A stretch of DNA of 64,000 nucleotides from Teichococcus rhizosphaerae (GTDB taxonomy: Bacteria > Pseudomonadota > Alphaproteobacteria > Acetobacterales > Acetobacteraceae). The notes beneath the pieces were generated by a model. The model was not told where the DNA came from. It searched no databases and saw nothing but the letters and a program-made list of their open reading frames with translations. The stretch spans positions 206,992-270,991 of the forward strand of contig NZ_PDNU01000001.1 in NCBI RefSeq assembly GCF_002631185.1, written 5' to 3'. A program made the translations under genes and the position numbers. Below, in pieces: positions 30,096 through 40,984 of this stretch. Numbering within the stretch: position 1 is the first letter of the stretch; every line of letters begins with the position of its first letter.

Positions 30096-30229
30096 ACAGG
30101 GATGGTGCGAAGGGGTGGCGCGGGGCGCGACCTTTGCTCCATCCACATGTTATTCCAGACACCCGGAGCGGTCCCCAGGCCGCGCCCGATCGCGAGACGA
30201 ACAGAGCCGAAGGGCGAAGAGGTTCCAGA

Positions 30230-31270
30230 ATGGATAAGAACAAGGCGCTCGACGCCGCGCTCAGCCAGATTGAACGGGCCTTCGGCAAGGGCTCGATCAT
30301 GCGCATGGGCGCCAAGCAGCAGTCCGACGAGATCGAGGTGATCCCCACCGGCTCGCTCGGCCTCGACCTGGCTCTCGGCATCGGCGGACTGCCCAAGGGC
30401 CGCATCGTCGAGGTGTATGGCCCGGAAAGCTCGGGCAAGACCACGCTCGCGCTGCACGCCATCGCCGAGGCGCAGAAGCGCGGCGGCACCTGCGCCTTTT
30501 TGGACGCCGAGCACGCGCTCGACCCCGGCTATGCCCGCAAGCTCGGCGTGGACGTGGACAACCTGCTGATCAGCCAGCCCGATGCCGGCGAGCAGGCGCT
30601 CGAGATCGCCGACACGCTGGTGCGCTCCGGCGCCATCGACGTGCTGGTGGTGGACAGCGTCGCCGCCCTGGTGCCGCGCGCCGAGCTGGAAGGCGAGATG
30701 GGCGACAGCCATGTCGGCCTGCATGCCCGCCTGATGTCCCAGGCCCTGCGCAAGCTGACCGGCTCCGTGTCCCGCTCCAACACGCTGCTGATCTTCCTGA
30801 ACCAGATCCGGCTCAAGATCGGCGTCATGTTCGGCAACCCGGAAACGACGACGGGCGGCAACGCCCTGAAGTTCTATGCCTCCTGCCGCCTCGACATCCG
30901 CCGCATCGGCCAGATCAAGGACCGGGACGACGTCATCGGCAACCAGACCCGCGTGAAGGTGGTGAAGAACAAGATGGCCCCGCCGTTCCGGCAGGTCGAG
31001 TTCGACATCATGTATGGCGAGGGCATCTCGAAGGTGGGCGAGCTGCTGGACCTTGGCGTGAAGGCCGGCGTGGTCGAGAAGTCCGGTGCCTGGTTCAGCT
31101 GCGACAGCCAGCGCATCGGCCAGGGCCGCGAGAACGCCAAGCAGTACCTGCGCGACAACCCCGCCATGGCGGACAGCATCGAGCAGCGCATCCGTGCCCA
31201 GGCCGGCATCGTCGCCAACAGCCTGATGGTGGCGGGCCCCGATGCGGACGACGCCGCCGCGGCCGAGTAA
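30230..31270 (+). CDS. recA: RecA recombinase
   Basis: DNA-strand exchange ATPase and LexA co-protease. 346 aa. Walker A is at residues 64-72 (GPESSGKTT), with a Walker B-like hydrophobic stretch in [14 protein letters not shown]. Loop L1 carries [23 protein letters not shown] and the L2 region [24 protein letters not shown], shown here in pieces as FLNQIR and GNPETTTGG. The start [11 protein letters not shown] matches the family; an in-frame extension upstream lies between the SOS box and this ATG and is not conserved in kind. A strong terminator follows. Confidence 0.97.
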   Translation: MDKNKALDAALSQIERAFGKGSIMRMGAKQQSDEIEVIPTGSLGLDLALGIGGLPKGRIVEVYGPESSGKTTLALHAIAEAQKRGGTCAFLDAEHALDPGYARKLGVDVDNLLISQPDAGEQALEIADTLVRSGAIDVLVVDSVAALVPRAELEGEMGDSHVGLHARLMSQALRKLTGSVSRSNTLLIFLNQIRLKIGVMFGNPETTTGGNALKFYASCRLDIRRIGQIKDRDDVIGNQTRVKVVKNKMAPPFRQVEFDIMYGEGISKVGELLDLGVKAGVVEKSGAWFSCDSQRIGQGRENAKQYLRDNPAMADSIEQRIRAQAGIVANSLMVAGPDADDAAAAE

Positions 31271-31284
31271 GGCGGCAAGGCAGC

Positions 31285-31318
31285 GGCGCGGGGAGCGGAA
31301 ACGCCCCCCGCGCCTTTT
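31285..31318 (+). terminator. Intrinsic terminator of recA
   Basis: A 9-bp stem GGCGCGGGG/CCCCGCGCC continues into an inner GCG/CGC helix capped by a GAAA tetraloop and is followed directly by TTTT. It lies 14 bases after the recA stop and just before the 3' end of the convergent AsmA-family gene. Confidence 0.8.
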
Positions 31319-31324
31319 CCGTGT

Positions 31325-33895
31325 TCAGCGGCCGAGCAGGCCGCGCAGCAGGTCCACCGGGCTGGAAGGGCGCTCCTGCGGGGTGGCGGCGGGCTTGGGC
31401 GCCGGAACCGGCCCGGCCCGGCCGCCACGCGCCACGGCGAGCTGCTGCGCGCAGTCGGGCAGGGCGTTGCCGCGCCCGGCGAGCTGCTGCGCGAGCTGGC
31501 CCAGCACGGAGCCCTGGTTCTCCATCTGCCGCGCCACCAGGTCGCCCACGATGCCGGCGGTGGCATCGGCCACTCCGGCCGGGTCCAGCCGGTAGCTCGG
31601 CGCGGCCAGCGTGCCGCCCACCAGCACCGGGGCCGTCAGCCCCAGCCCGCCGAGCCGCACCTGCGGCAACAGGCGCAGCGCGAGCTTCTCCTGACCGAGA
31701 TCGATGCTGCCGCTGCCCACCACATCGGCGAGGCCGGTTTCCAGCAGCATCGCCTGCGGCCGGGCGACACCCTCCCGCAGGTTCAGCCGCAGGGCGATGC
31801 AGCGCAGCGGCGTGCCGCCCTCGGTCGGCGCGTTCGGCACCAGCATGCGGCGCAGGTCGCCGCCCAGGCGGTCCAGCAGGCGGTTGTCGATCTGCCCGTT
31901 GGCCATGGCGAGGCCGAGATGCCCGCTCAGGCTGGCCGCCAGCGCGCGCAGCCCGGCACCCGCGCCGACGAGATCCGCCTCCACCTCCAGGCGGCCGCTC
32001 GCATGGCCGTTCAGGCCATAGGCCTGCAGCAGCGGCCGCAGGTCCAGCCCCGCCCCCTCGTGCCGCAGCGCCAGGGAAAGGCGCGGAACGGGGCCGGTGG
32101 CATCGGCGCCGAGGCGGCCACCCAGGCGCCCGCCGGGCAGCGTCACCCCGAGCGGCTCCACCGCGAGGAGGCCATCCTGCAGCTTCGCCGTGCCGCGCAG
32201 GTCGCGATAGGCGACCCCCTTCGCCACCAGTTCCGCCACGGCGAACTGCACCTCGCCATCCAGCCCGCGCGGCGCCAGGCCGGGCAGCGGCAGGTCCGGG
32301 ATCACCCGTCGCGGCCCAGCGGTTCCGGCGGGCGGCGCGGGCGGGCGCGGCGGCACGTCCGGGGCCGCGGGAGGCGCAGCCGGCGCGGGAGTGGCGTTCG
32401 GGGTAGCCGGCGGGGACGCCAGCAGCGCGTCGAGGTCGAGCCTTGCCGCGTTCAGCCGGGCGGTCAGCGCCGGGCGGGGGCCGCCCGTGGCCAGCCGCGC
32501 CTCGCCCTCGAGCACGGCCTCGCGGGCGCGCAGGCGGAGCCCTTCGAGGACCGCCCCGCCCGCCGGCAGCAGCAGCCGGCCTTCCAGGCTCGCCTCGGTC
32601 AGGCGTGGCCCCGGCAGGCCCAGCGCCGCCAGCAGCGCCGCGGTGTCGGGCGCGGCGAGGCTCAGCGCGACCGCGGCGCCGTCCAGCCGCGGCCCGTTCA
32701 GCTCGGCCCGCGCCTCGGCGGTGGCGCCGGCGCCACGCAGCGCCAGCCGCAGCGGCCACGGGCCGCTACCCAACAGGGCCGCGGGGCCGGGAATCTGCCC
32801 TTCCGCGCGCACCGGCAGGCTCCCCCAGGCGAGTTCCGCCTCAAGCTGCCCCGGCGCTTCCGGCTCCGCCAAGCGGAGCGTCGCCGCGCCCAGGGAGAGG
32901 CCGGGCAGGAAGGCGCCGAGATCGCCGCCCGCGCTGCGGGCCGTCAGGGGGCCGATCCGGGGCGGTTGCCCGGCGCCGCCATCGGCCAGCTCGGCGTCCA
33001 GTTCCAGGGCGCGCAGCGGCGGCAGCTTGGCGCGCGGCAGGAAGGGCGCGAGGCGGGCGGTGCTGTCCGCCATGGCCTTCACGTTCAGCCGCCAGCCGGC
33101 GGCGACCTCCGGCCGTGTGGCGCTGCCATCGGCCACGAGCCGGAGCCCGGGCGCGGACAGCGCCACATGCAGCGGCCAGGGAGCGGCCTGATCCTCCGGC
33201 GCGGAGCCGGTGCCGAGGAGCCGCGCCAGCGGCCCGGCCTGGCCCTCCAGCGCCACCGCCACGCCGCGCAGCCCGAGCGTGCCCCGCAAGCCGAGCGGCG
33301 CCGCCGGCGTTTCCGCGCGCAGCGCCAGGCCGCGGATCTCCAGCACCTCGCGCCGCGCGGCGCGGGGATCGTGCCAGGTGAGCCGCCCGCCCTCGATGTC
33401 GATGGCGGCGATGAACAGCGCCAGCCGCCCATCGCCCGCACTGTCCGCCATGGCGGCATCTGGCCGGTCCATGGCGGGGCCGGGGGCGGGGGAGAAGCGC
33501 CAGTTGCCCCGGCCGCGCGCATCCACCTCCAGCAGCAGGTCCGGCTCCACCAGCGTCAGCTGCTCGAAGGCGATCCGGCGCGAAAGCAGCGGCAGCAGCG
33601 CGAGCCGCGCCTCGACGCGGCGGGCGGTCAGCATCTCCGGCCGGCTGCCGCCCGGCATGTTGGCCAGCGACACGCCTTCCAGCGTCACCGTCGGCACCAG
33701 GGACAGCTTGATGCCGACCGGGCCGGACAGGGTGAGGGCGCGCCCCGTCGCCTGTTCCACGGCGGCGGTGATGCGCGGGCGCAGCACGGAATCGCGCAGC
33801 GCCAGCTTCAGCCCGCCCCAGGCCAGGACGGGCAGGGCGAGGATCACGGCGGCGCCGATCAGCGCGGCGCGGCGCGGGCGGCGGGGCGCGGCCAT
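31325..33895 (-). CDS. AsmA-family envelope protein
   Basis: 856 aa. One N-terminal hydrophobic segment (ALIGAAVILALPVLAWGGL, about residues 11-29) is followed by the AsmA N-domain with the usual LTLSGPVGIKLSLVPTVTLEGV-type stretch and LANMPGGSRPEMLTARRVEA. The C-terminal AsmA_2 region (about 600-800) has GHASGRLEVEADLVGAG and LSGHLGLAMANGQIDN. Members are large periplasm-facing bridge-like lipid-transport proteins related to TamB. The middle is an Ala/Pro-rich linker. Four bases separate it from the upstream pseudouridine synthase, so they form one transcript. Confidence 0.85.
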   Translation of the reverse strand: MAAPRRPRRAALIGAAVILALPVLAWGGLKLALRDSVLRPRITAAVEQATGRALTLSGPVGIKLSLVPTVTLEGVSLANMPGGSRPEMLTARRVEARLALLPLLSRRIAFEQLTLVEPDLLLEVDARGRGNWRFSPAPGPAMDRPDAAMADSAGDGRLALFIAAIDIEGGRLTWHDPRAARREVLEIRGLALRAETPAAPLGLRGTLGLRGVAVALEGQAGPLARLLGTGSAPEDQAAPWPLHVALSAPGLRLVADGSATRPEVAAGWRLNVKAMADSTARLAPFLPRAKLPPLRALELDAELADGGAGQPPRIGPLTARSAGGDLGAFLPGLSLGAATLRLAEPEAPGQLEAELAWGSLPVRAEGQIPGPAALLGSGPWPLRLALRGAGATAEARAELNGPRLDGAAVALSLAAPDTAALLAALGLPGPRLTEASLEGRLLLPAGGAVLEGLRLRAREAVLEGEARLATGGPRPALTARLNAARLDLDALLASPPATPNATPAPAAPPAAPDVPPRPPAPPAGTAGPRRVIPDLPLPGLAPRGLDGEVQFAVAELVAKGVAYRDLRGTAKLQDGLLAVEPLGVTLPGGRLGGRLGADATGPVPRLSLALRHEGAGLDLRPLLQAYGLNGHASGRLEVEADLVGAGAGLRALAASLSGHLGLAMANGQIDNRLLDRLGGDLRRMLVPNAPTEGGTPLRCIALRLNLREGVARPQAMLLETGLADVVGSGSIDLGQEKLALRLLPQVRLGGLGLTAPVLVGGTLAAPSYRLDPAGVADATAGIVGDLVARQMENQGSVLGQLAQQLAGRGNALPDCAQQLAVARGGRAGPVPAPKPAATPQERPSSPVDLLRGLLGR

Positions 33896-33899
33896 GCGC

Positions 33900-34877
33900 T
33901 CAGCTTACCCGGCGCGGCTGCGGCGTGCGCGGCACCTCGAAGCCCAGGGTGCGGAAGCTCTCGACCATGTGCGGCGGCAGCGGCGCCGAGACCTCCAGCG
34001 TGCCCCCTTCCGGATGCGGCACGCGGAGCGCGCGCGCATGCAGGTGCAGCGCGTGGGACATGCCCTCCAGGTGCGCGGCCTGCCCGCCATACTTGCCATC
34101 GCCCAGGATCGGGCATTCCAGCGCGGCGGTGCAGTGGACGCGGAGCTGGTGGGTGCGGCCCGTCAGCGGCCGCAGCTCCAGCCAGGTGGCGTGGCGGCGC
34201 GCCACGTCCACCGTGCTGAACTCGGTGACGGCGGGCACGCCTTCCTTTCCCTCGGCCGGCGCGGTGCGCTCGCCCTGGCCGGTGCCGACGCGCGCCAGCT
34301 TCATGTCGATCCGCCCCGCCTCGTAGCGGGGCTGGCCCACCACCAGCGCCCAGTAGGTCTTCTGCGCGTCCCGCCCGCGGAAGGCACCGGCCAGGTGGCG
34401 CGCCGCCCGCGCGTCCCGCGCCAGCAGGATGACGCCCGAGGTGTCGCGGTCCAGCCGGTGGACGAGGCGCGGCCGCTCCTCATGGCCGAAGCGCAGCGCG
34501 TCCAGCATCCCGTCCAGGTGCTTGCGGATGTTCGGGCCGCCCTGCACCGGCAGGCCGTGCGGCTTGTTCAGCGCGATGATGCTGTCGTCGCGGTAGAGCA
34601 CCAGCTTCTCCAGCGCCCGCGCATCCTCCTCGCTCACCTCCCGGTCGCGGCGCTCGGGCTCGGGCGCGGGGCCCTCCGGCAGGGGCGGGATGCGGATCTC
34701 CTGGCCGCGCGACAGGCGGGTGTTGGCCTCGGCGCGCTTGCCGTCGACGCGGATCTGCCCGGTGCGCAGCATCTTCTGCAGCGCGCCCTGCGTCACCTGG
34801 GGGAAGTGCCGGCGGAACCAGCGGTCGAGGCGGGAATCCTCGTCCGCCGGATGGACGATGCGATGCTGGATGGTCAT
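33900..34877 (-). CDS. RluA-family rRNA pseudouridine synthase (RluC-like)
   Basis: 325 aa. An N-terminal S4 RNA-binding domain (SRLDRWFRRHFPQVTQGALQKMLRTGQI, seen in parts as LDRWFRRHF and GALQKMLRTGQIRVDG) is followed by the synthase domain. The catalytic Asp lies in the family motif HRLDRDTSG, and LTGRTHQLRVH and ILGDGKYGG flank the active site. RluC modifies 23S rRNA at three sites in E. coli; RluD is an alternative. It is divergent from the AbrB-type gene and overlaps no neighbour. Confidence 0.88.
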   Translation of the reverse strand: MTIQHRIVHPADEDSRLDRWFRRHFPQVTQGALQKMLRTGQIRVDGKRAEANTRLSRGQEIRIPPLPEGPAPEPERRDREVSEEDARALEKLVLYRDDSIIALNKPHGLPVQGGPNIRKHLDGMLDALRFGHEERPRLVHRLDRDTSGVILLARDARAARHLAGAFRGRDAQKTYWALVVGQPRYEAGRIDMKLARVGTGQGERTAPAEGKEGVPAVTEFSTVDVARRHATWLELRPLTGRTHQLRVHCTAALECPILGDGKYGGQAAHLEGMSHALHLHARALRVPHPEGGTLEVSAPLPPHMVESFRTLGFEVPRTPQPRRVS

Positions 34878-34942
34878 GCGCGGGGAGGTAGCCCCGGCGG
34901 CGCGCCGCGTCGAGCGAAAACCGGGCCGAATCCGCTTGCGCG

Positions 34943-34959
34943 AAAGGAATATATTCCTT
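34943..34959. promoter_or_regulatory. Palindrome upstream of the AbrB-type gene (copy 1)
   Basis: AAGGAATATATTCCTT is a perfect 16-bp palindrome (34944-34959) in a short AT-rich island 37 bases before the start of the AbrB-type gene. A 17-base window around it matches a second site just after that gene at 14 positions. A candidate autoregulatory operator. Confidence 0.55.
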
Positions 34960-34996
34960 ATTTCCTTACCATCTTACTTTCCTTGGGAGGCCGCGC

Positions 34997-35206
34997 ATGA
35001 ACACCCCGAAACTGGCGAAGCTGACCAGCAAGAACCAGCTCACCCTGCCGCGCGCCGTGGTCGCCGCCCTGGGCCACCCGTCGCACTTCCGGGTCCAGCT
35101 GCATGCTGGCGCGCTGGTGCTGTGGCCGGGGCGGGTGGTGACGGTGCTGGACGAGCCGGAAGCGGCGATGATGCTCGAGGGTAGGGCCGGGAGCGCGCCG
35201 AAGTAA
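34997..35206 (+). CDS. AbrB/MazE-type (SpoVT-AbrB fold) DNA-binding protein
   Basis: 69 aa. The start MNTPKLAKLTSKNQLTLPRAVV has the swapped-hairpin signature (KLTSKNQLTLP), then a beta strand (FRVQLHAGALVLWPG). Such domains bind DNA as dimers, often as antitoxins. No PIN, MazF or RelE-like toxin gene is adjacent on either side. GGGAGG nine bases before the ATG is a good Shine-Dalgarno. The flanking palindromes suggest self-regulation. Regulator or orphan antitoxin are both open. Confidence 0.75.
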   Translation: MNTPKLAKLTSKNQLTLPRAVVAALGHPSHFRVQLHAGALVLWPGRVVTVLDEPEAAMMLEGRAGSAPK

Positions 35207-35221
35207 AGGTATTTATTCCTC
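35205..35221. repeat. Second copy of the palindromic site, immediately after the AbrB-type gene
   Basis: AAAGGTATTTATTCCTC matches the upstream AAAGGAATATATTCCTT at 14 of 17 positions. It begins within the last two bases of the stop codon region and is an imperfect palindrome. The pair brackets a gene of only 210 bases. Confidence 0.5.
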
Positions 35222-35353
35222 TGCGTCGCGCCACTGCCGGCCGGCCATGCCCTCCGGCCGGGCCGCTTCCGGCAACAAGCGGCGCGGCGCGGGGCGGGTG
35301 AATGATCGGACGCGGCCGGCGTTCCTTTCCCGATCCGCAACAGGAGACGGAAC

Positions 35354-35716
35354 ATGGATGACGGCCGGGTCTGGTCCTTCGAGGAAAGCCTCTGGACGGG
35401 GGATGCCGAGCACTACCGCGAGCTGGTGGACGAGGAGTGCCTGATGGTGCTGCCGCAGCCGCCCTTCGTGCTGAGCGGCGAGCAGGCGGTGGCGGCGGTT
35501 TCCGACACGCCTCGCTGGACCAAGGTGGCGATCTCGGAGCGGCAGGTCTCGCGCCCGCAGGAGGGGCTGATCGTCGTCGCCTACAAGGTGAACGCCGAGC
35601 GCGAGGGCACCACGCCCTATGAGGCGCATTGCACCTCCACCTACCGGCGGCTGGAGCATGAGGTGTGGCGCGTGGTGCAGCACCAGCAGACGCCGCCGCT
35701 CACCGTCACGCCCTGA
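35354..35716 (+). CDS. NTF2-like / DUF4440-type small protein
   Basis: 120 aa, matching the size of single-domain cone-fold proteins. The N-terminus FEESLWTGDAEHYRELVDEECLMVLP and the pattern of GEQAVAAV, then alternating strands (VSRPQEGLIVVAYKVNAER, HCTSTYRR, EVWRVVQHQQTP) fit the SnoaL/DUF4440 clan. Its role is unknown; such proteins are used as enzymes or ligand binders. GGAGA stands seven bases before the start. It is followed by the minisatellite and lies 147 bases after the AbrB-type gene. Confidence 0.7.
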   Translation: MDDGRVWSFEESLWTGDAEHYRELVDEECLMVLPQPPFVLSGEQAVAAVSDTPRWTKVAISERQVSRPQEGLIVVAYKVNAEREGTTPYEAHCTSTYRRLEHEVWRVVQHQQTPPLTVTP

Positions 35717-35750
35717 GCCGGCGCGCCGCCGCCCCGCGCCGGCCAGAGCG

Positions 35751-36301
35751 GCGCGGGAAGAAGGGGGCGGCGCGGGAAGAAGGGGGCGGCGCGGGAAGAA
35801 GGGGGCGGCGCGGGAAGAAGGGGGCGGCGCGGGAAGAAGGGGGCGGCGCGGGAAGAAGGGGGCGGCGCGGGAAGAAGGGGGCGGCGCGGGAAGAAGGGGG
35901 CGGCGCGGGAAGAAGGGGGCGGCGCGGGAAGAAGGGGGCGGCGCGGGAAGAAGGGGGCGGCGCGGGAAGAAGGGGGCGGCGCGGGAAGAAGGGGGCGGCG
36001 CGGGAAGAAGGGGGCGGCGCGGGAAGAAGGGGGCGGCGCGGGAAGAAGGGGGCGGCGCGGGAAGAAGGGGGCGGCGCGGGAAGAAGGGGGCGGCGCGGGA
36101 AGAAGGGGGCGGCGCGGGAAGAAGGGGGCGGCGCGGGAAGAAGGGGGCGGCGCGGGAAGAAGGGGGCGGCGCGGGAAGAAGGGGGCGGCGCGGGAAGAAG
36201 GGGGCGGCGCGGGAAGAAGGGGGCGGCGCGGGAAGAAGGGGGCGGCGCGGGAAGAAGGGGGCGGCGCGGCAAGAGGGCAGTGGCGCGGGAAGGGGAAGCG
36301 C
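35751..36301. repeat. Minisatellite: 27 perfect tandem copies of a 19-bp unit, plus two degenerate copies
   Basis: The unit GCGCGGGAAGAAGGGGGCG repeats without a mismatch 27 times (35751-36263), followed by two decayed units (to 36301). One strand is purine-rich with G-runs of three to five. Because 19 is not a multiple of 3 and no unit contains a stop, all reading frames stay open and cycle through a 19-residue peptide; these are artefacts, not genes. It fills the gap between the convergent NTF2-like and crcB genes. Confidence 0.95.
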
Positions 36302-36311
36302 AGGGGCCGCC

Positions 36312-36716
36312 TCAGCCCGGGGGGCGGCCCAGTGCGTGGCCCAGCGCGAAGGCGGCGGCGAAGGCGCCGAGCCCGCCCAGCAGCGTCAGCCCCAGATAGA
36401 GCGCCGCCAGCGCCGGGTTCCGCAGGAACAGCGTGCCGGCGTCGAGGGAAAAGGCGGAGAAGGTGGTGAAGCCGCCGAGAAAGCCGGTGACGACCAAGAG
36501 CCGCGCTTCCTGGCCGAATGGCATGCCGCCCAGCATGGCCCCGCCCAGCAGCCCGATGGCGGCGCTGCCGGCGACGTTCACCGCCAGCGTGCCCCAGGGC
36601 AGGTGGGTGCCGAGCCAGCCGGCGCACCAGATGCCCACCGCGTAGCGCAGCACCGAGCCCGCCGCGCCGCCCGCCGCCACCAGGGCCAGCAGCCCGGGCG
36701 AGAAGGGGCCGCTCAA
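36312..36716 (-). CDS. crcB: CrcB/Fluc fluoride channel
   Basis: 134 aa, four predicted membrane helices. Family motifs seen are GGAAGSVLRYAVG in helix 1, TLAVNVAGSAAIGLLGG in helix 2 (with the pore Asn), and GFLGGFTTFSAFSLD in helix 3 (the Phe-box and the Na+-binding GG-TTFS break). It exports fluoride as an antiparallel dimer; single-gene types pair with themselves. The TTG start overlaps the rarA stop (TTGA). No fluoride riboswitch sequence was seen, as the start lies inside the operon. The 3' end abuts the minisatellite. Confidence 0.9.
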   Translation of the reverse strand: MSGPFSPGLLALVAAGGAAGSVLRYAVGIWCAGWLGTHLPWGTLAVNVAGSAAIGLLGGAMLGGMPFGQEARLLVVTGFLGGFTTFSAFSLDAGTLFLRNPALAALYLGLTLLGGLGAFAAAFALGHALGRPPG

Positions 36717-38161
36717 GCCGGCCCGCCGCGCCGGGTGCGGCGGGCGGGCGGGGCGGCCGCCTCCTCGCGGGCGCGCTCCTCCCGCAGCCGCGCCCAGTGC
36801 TCGAGGCGCTCCAGGATGCGCGCCTCCATGCCGCGCCCGGCGGGGCGGTAGAACTGCGCGCGGTCCATCCCGTCGGGGAAGTAGTTCTGGCCGCTGAAGC
36901 CTTCCGCCTCGTCATGGTCGTAGGCGTAGCCGTCCCCGTAGCCGAGGCTCTTCATCAGCTTCGTGGGCGCGTTCAGGATGTGGGCGGGCGGCATCAGGCT
37001 GCCGGTCTCGCGCGCCGCCCGCCGCGCCGCCTTGTAGGCGGCATAGACGGCGTTGGACTTGGGCGCCGTGCCGAGATGCACCACGAGCTGCGCCAGCGCC
37101 AGCTCCCCTTCCGGGCTGCCGAGCCGCTCATAGGTTTCCCAGGCGGCGATGGCGGCGGGCAGCGCGGTGGGGTCGGCCAGCCCCACATCCTCGGCCGCGA
37201 AGCGGGTCAGGCGGCGGGCGATGTAGCGCGGGTCCTCGCCGCCCTCCAGCATGCGGGAGAACCAGTAGAGTGCCGCGTCCGCGTCCGAGCCGCGCAGCGA
37301 CTTGTGGAGCGCGGAGATGAGGTTGTAGTGCTCCTCGCGGTCCTTGTCGTAGAGCGCGGCGCGCTTCGCCAGCAGCGCGGCGAGACCGGCGGGGTCGAGC
37401 GGCGCGGCGCCCTCGGGCAGGGCCAGGAGCTGCTCGGCCATGTTGAGGAGGTAGCGGCCGTCGCCGTCCGCCATGGCGCGCAGCACGCCGCGCGCCGCCT
37501 CGTCGAGCGGCAGGGGGCGGGCGGAGACGTCCTCGGCGCGGGCCAGCAGCCGCTCCAGCGCCGCGTCGTCCAGCCGCCGCAGCACCATCACCTGGCAGCG
37601 GGACAGGATGGCGCCGTTCAGCGCGAAGGAGGGGTTCTCGGTCGTCGCGCCGACCAGGGTGACGGTGCCGTCCTCCACCACGGGAAGGAAGCCGTCCTGC
37701 TGCGCGCGGTTGAAGCGGTGGATCTCGTCCACGAAGAGCAGCGTGCCTTGCCCGCCGCTGCGCCGCGCCCGGGCCTCGTCGAAGGCGCGCTTGAGGTCGG
37801 CCACGCCCGAGAACACCGCCGAGAGGGCGGCGAAGCGCAGCCCCGCCGCCTCGGCCAGCAGGCGGGCGATGGTGGTCTTGCCCACCCCCGGCGGCCCCCA
37901 CAGGATCAGCGAGGCGAGGGCGCCGCGCTCCAGCATGCGGCTGATGCTGCCTTGCGGGCCGAGCAGGTGCTCCTGTCCCACCACCTCCTCCAGCCGGGCG
38001 GGGCGCAGCCGGTCGGCGAGCGGGCGGGGCGCGCCGGGCTCCGGCGGCGGGCCGTCCTCCCCGGCCGTGGCGGGGGGCTGGCCAGGGGGCATTCCGGGGG
38101 TAGGGCCGAACAGGTCCCCGGCGGGCGGGTTGGCGGCGGTGGCGGGGCGGCGAGGGGGCAT
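36713..38161 (-). CDS. rarA: Replication-associated recombination ATPase RarA (MgsA)
   Basis: 482 aa AAA+ ATPase that acts at stalled replication forks. Walker A is GPPGVGKTT, Walker B LLFVDEIHRFN, sensor 1 LVGATTENPSF, and an Arg finger region is in ILSRCQVMVLRR. The C-terminal tetramerisation part has the typical DADAALYWFSRMLEGGEDP, then LNAPTKLMKSLGYG and YAYDHDEAEGFSGQNYFPD, given here only in pieces. The N-terminal ~45 residues are Pro-rich and variable, so the start may be later. It is divergent from alaS. An antisense frame continues across alaS but is not coding. Confidence 0.93.
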   Translation of the reverse strand: MPPRRPATAANPPAGDLFGPTPGMPPGQPPATAGEDGPPPEPGAPRPLADRLRPARLEEVVGQEHLLGPQGSISRMLERGALASLILWGPPGVGKTTIARLLAEAAGLRFAALSAVFSGVADLKRAFDEARARRSGGQGTLLFVDEIHRFNRAQQDGFLPVVEDGTVTLVGATTENPSFALNGAILSRCQVMVLRRLDDAALERLLARAEDVSARPLPLDEAARGVLRAMADGDGRYLLNMAEQLLALPEGAAPLDPAGLAALLAKRAALYDKDREEHYNLISALHKSLRGSDADAALYWFSRMLEGGEDPRYIARRLTRFAAEDVGLADPTALPAAIAAWETYERLGSPEGELALAQLVVHLGTAPKSNAVYAAYKAARRAARETGSLMPPAHILNAPTKLMKSLGYGDGYAYDHDEAEGFSGQNYFPDGMDRAQFYRPAGRGMEARILERLEHWARLREERAREEAAAPPARRTRRGGPA

Positions 38162-38228
38162 GAGGGCCTTATAGCGCCGGGCGGGCGGCGCTGGCTTCCC
38201 CCCGCCGGTTCTTCCCCGGCGCCCGGCG

Positions 38229-38251
38229 CGATGTGAGTTCTTCCCACATCG
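38229..38251. promoter_or_regulatory. Inverted repeat in the rarA/alaS divergent gap
   Basis: CGATGTG and CACATCG form a 7-bp dyad with a 9-base loop, 76 bases before the alaS start. E. coli alanyl-tRNA synthetase is known to repress its own gene at a palindrome by the promoter, so this may be an equivalent site or simply a leader hairpin. Confidence 0.35.
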
Positions 38252-38326
38252 GGTCCGCCGCGCTAGGTCAGCGGCCACGGAATGACCACGCCCAGGGCCA
38301 CAAAGCGGAAGGCGACAGAGCGGACG

Positions 38327-40980
<2,654 letters not shown>

Positions 40981-40984
<4 letters not shown>

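Noticed and set aside
34997..35716. AbrB-type gene and NTF2-like gene as a toxin-antitoxin pair.
   Set aside because: The downstream protein fits a cone-fold NTF2-like family rather than any known toxin, and 147 bases separate the genes.
35751..36301. Possible CRISPR array.
   Set aside because: The units are directly adjacent with no unique spacers, and no cas gene is present.
35619..36915. Long open frames on both strands with Arg/Gly/Lys or Pro/Arg/Leu repeats.
   Set aside because: They are the 19-bp minisatellite read in different frames. The unit has no stop in any frame, so openness is expected by construction.
36717..38161. Fluoride riboswitch upstream of crcB.
   Set aside because: crcB starts inside the rarA stop codon, leaving no leader. 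I saw no conserved riboswitch core before rarA.
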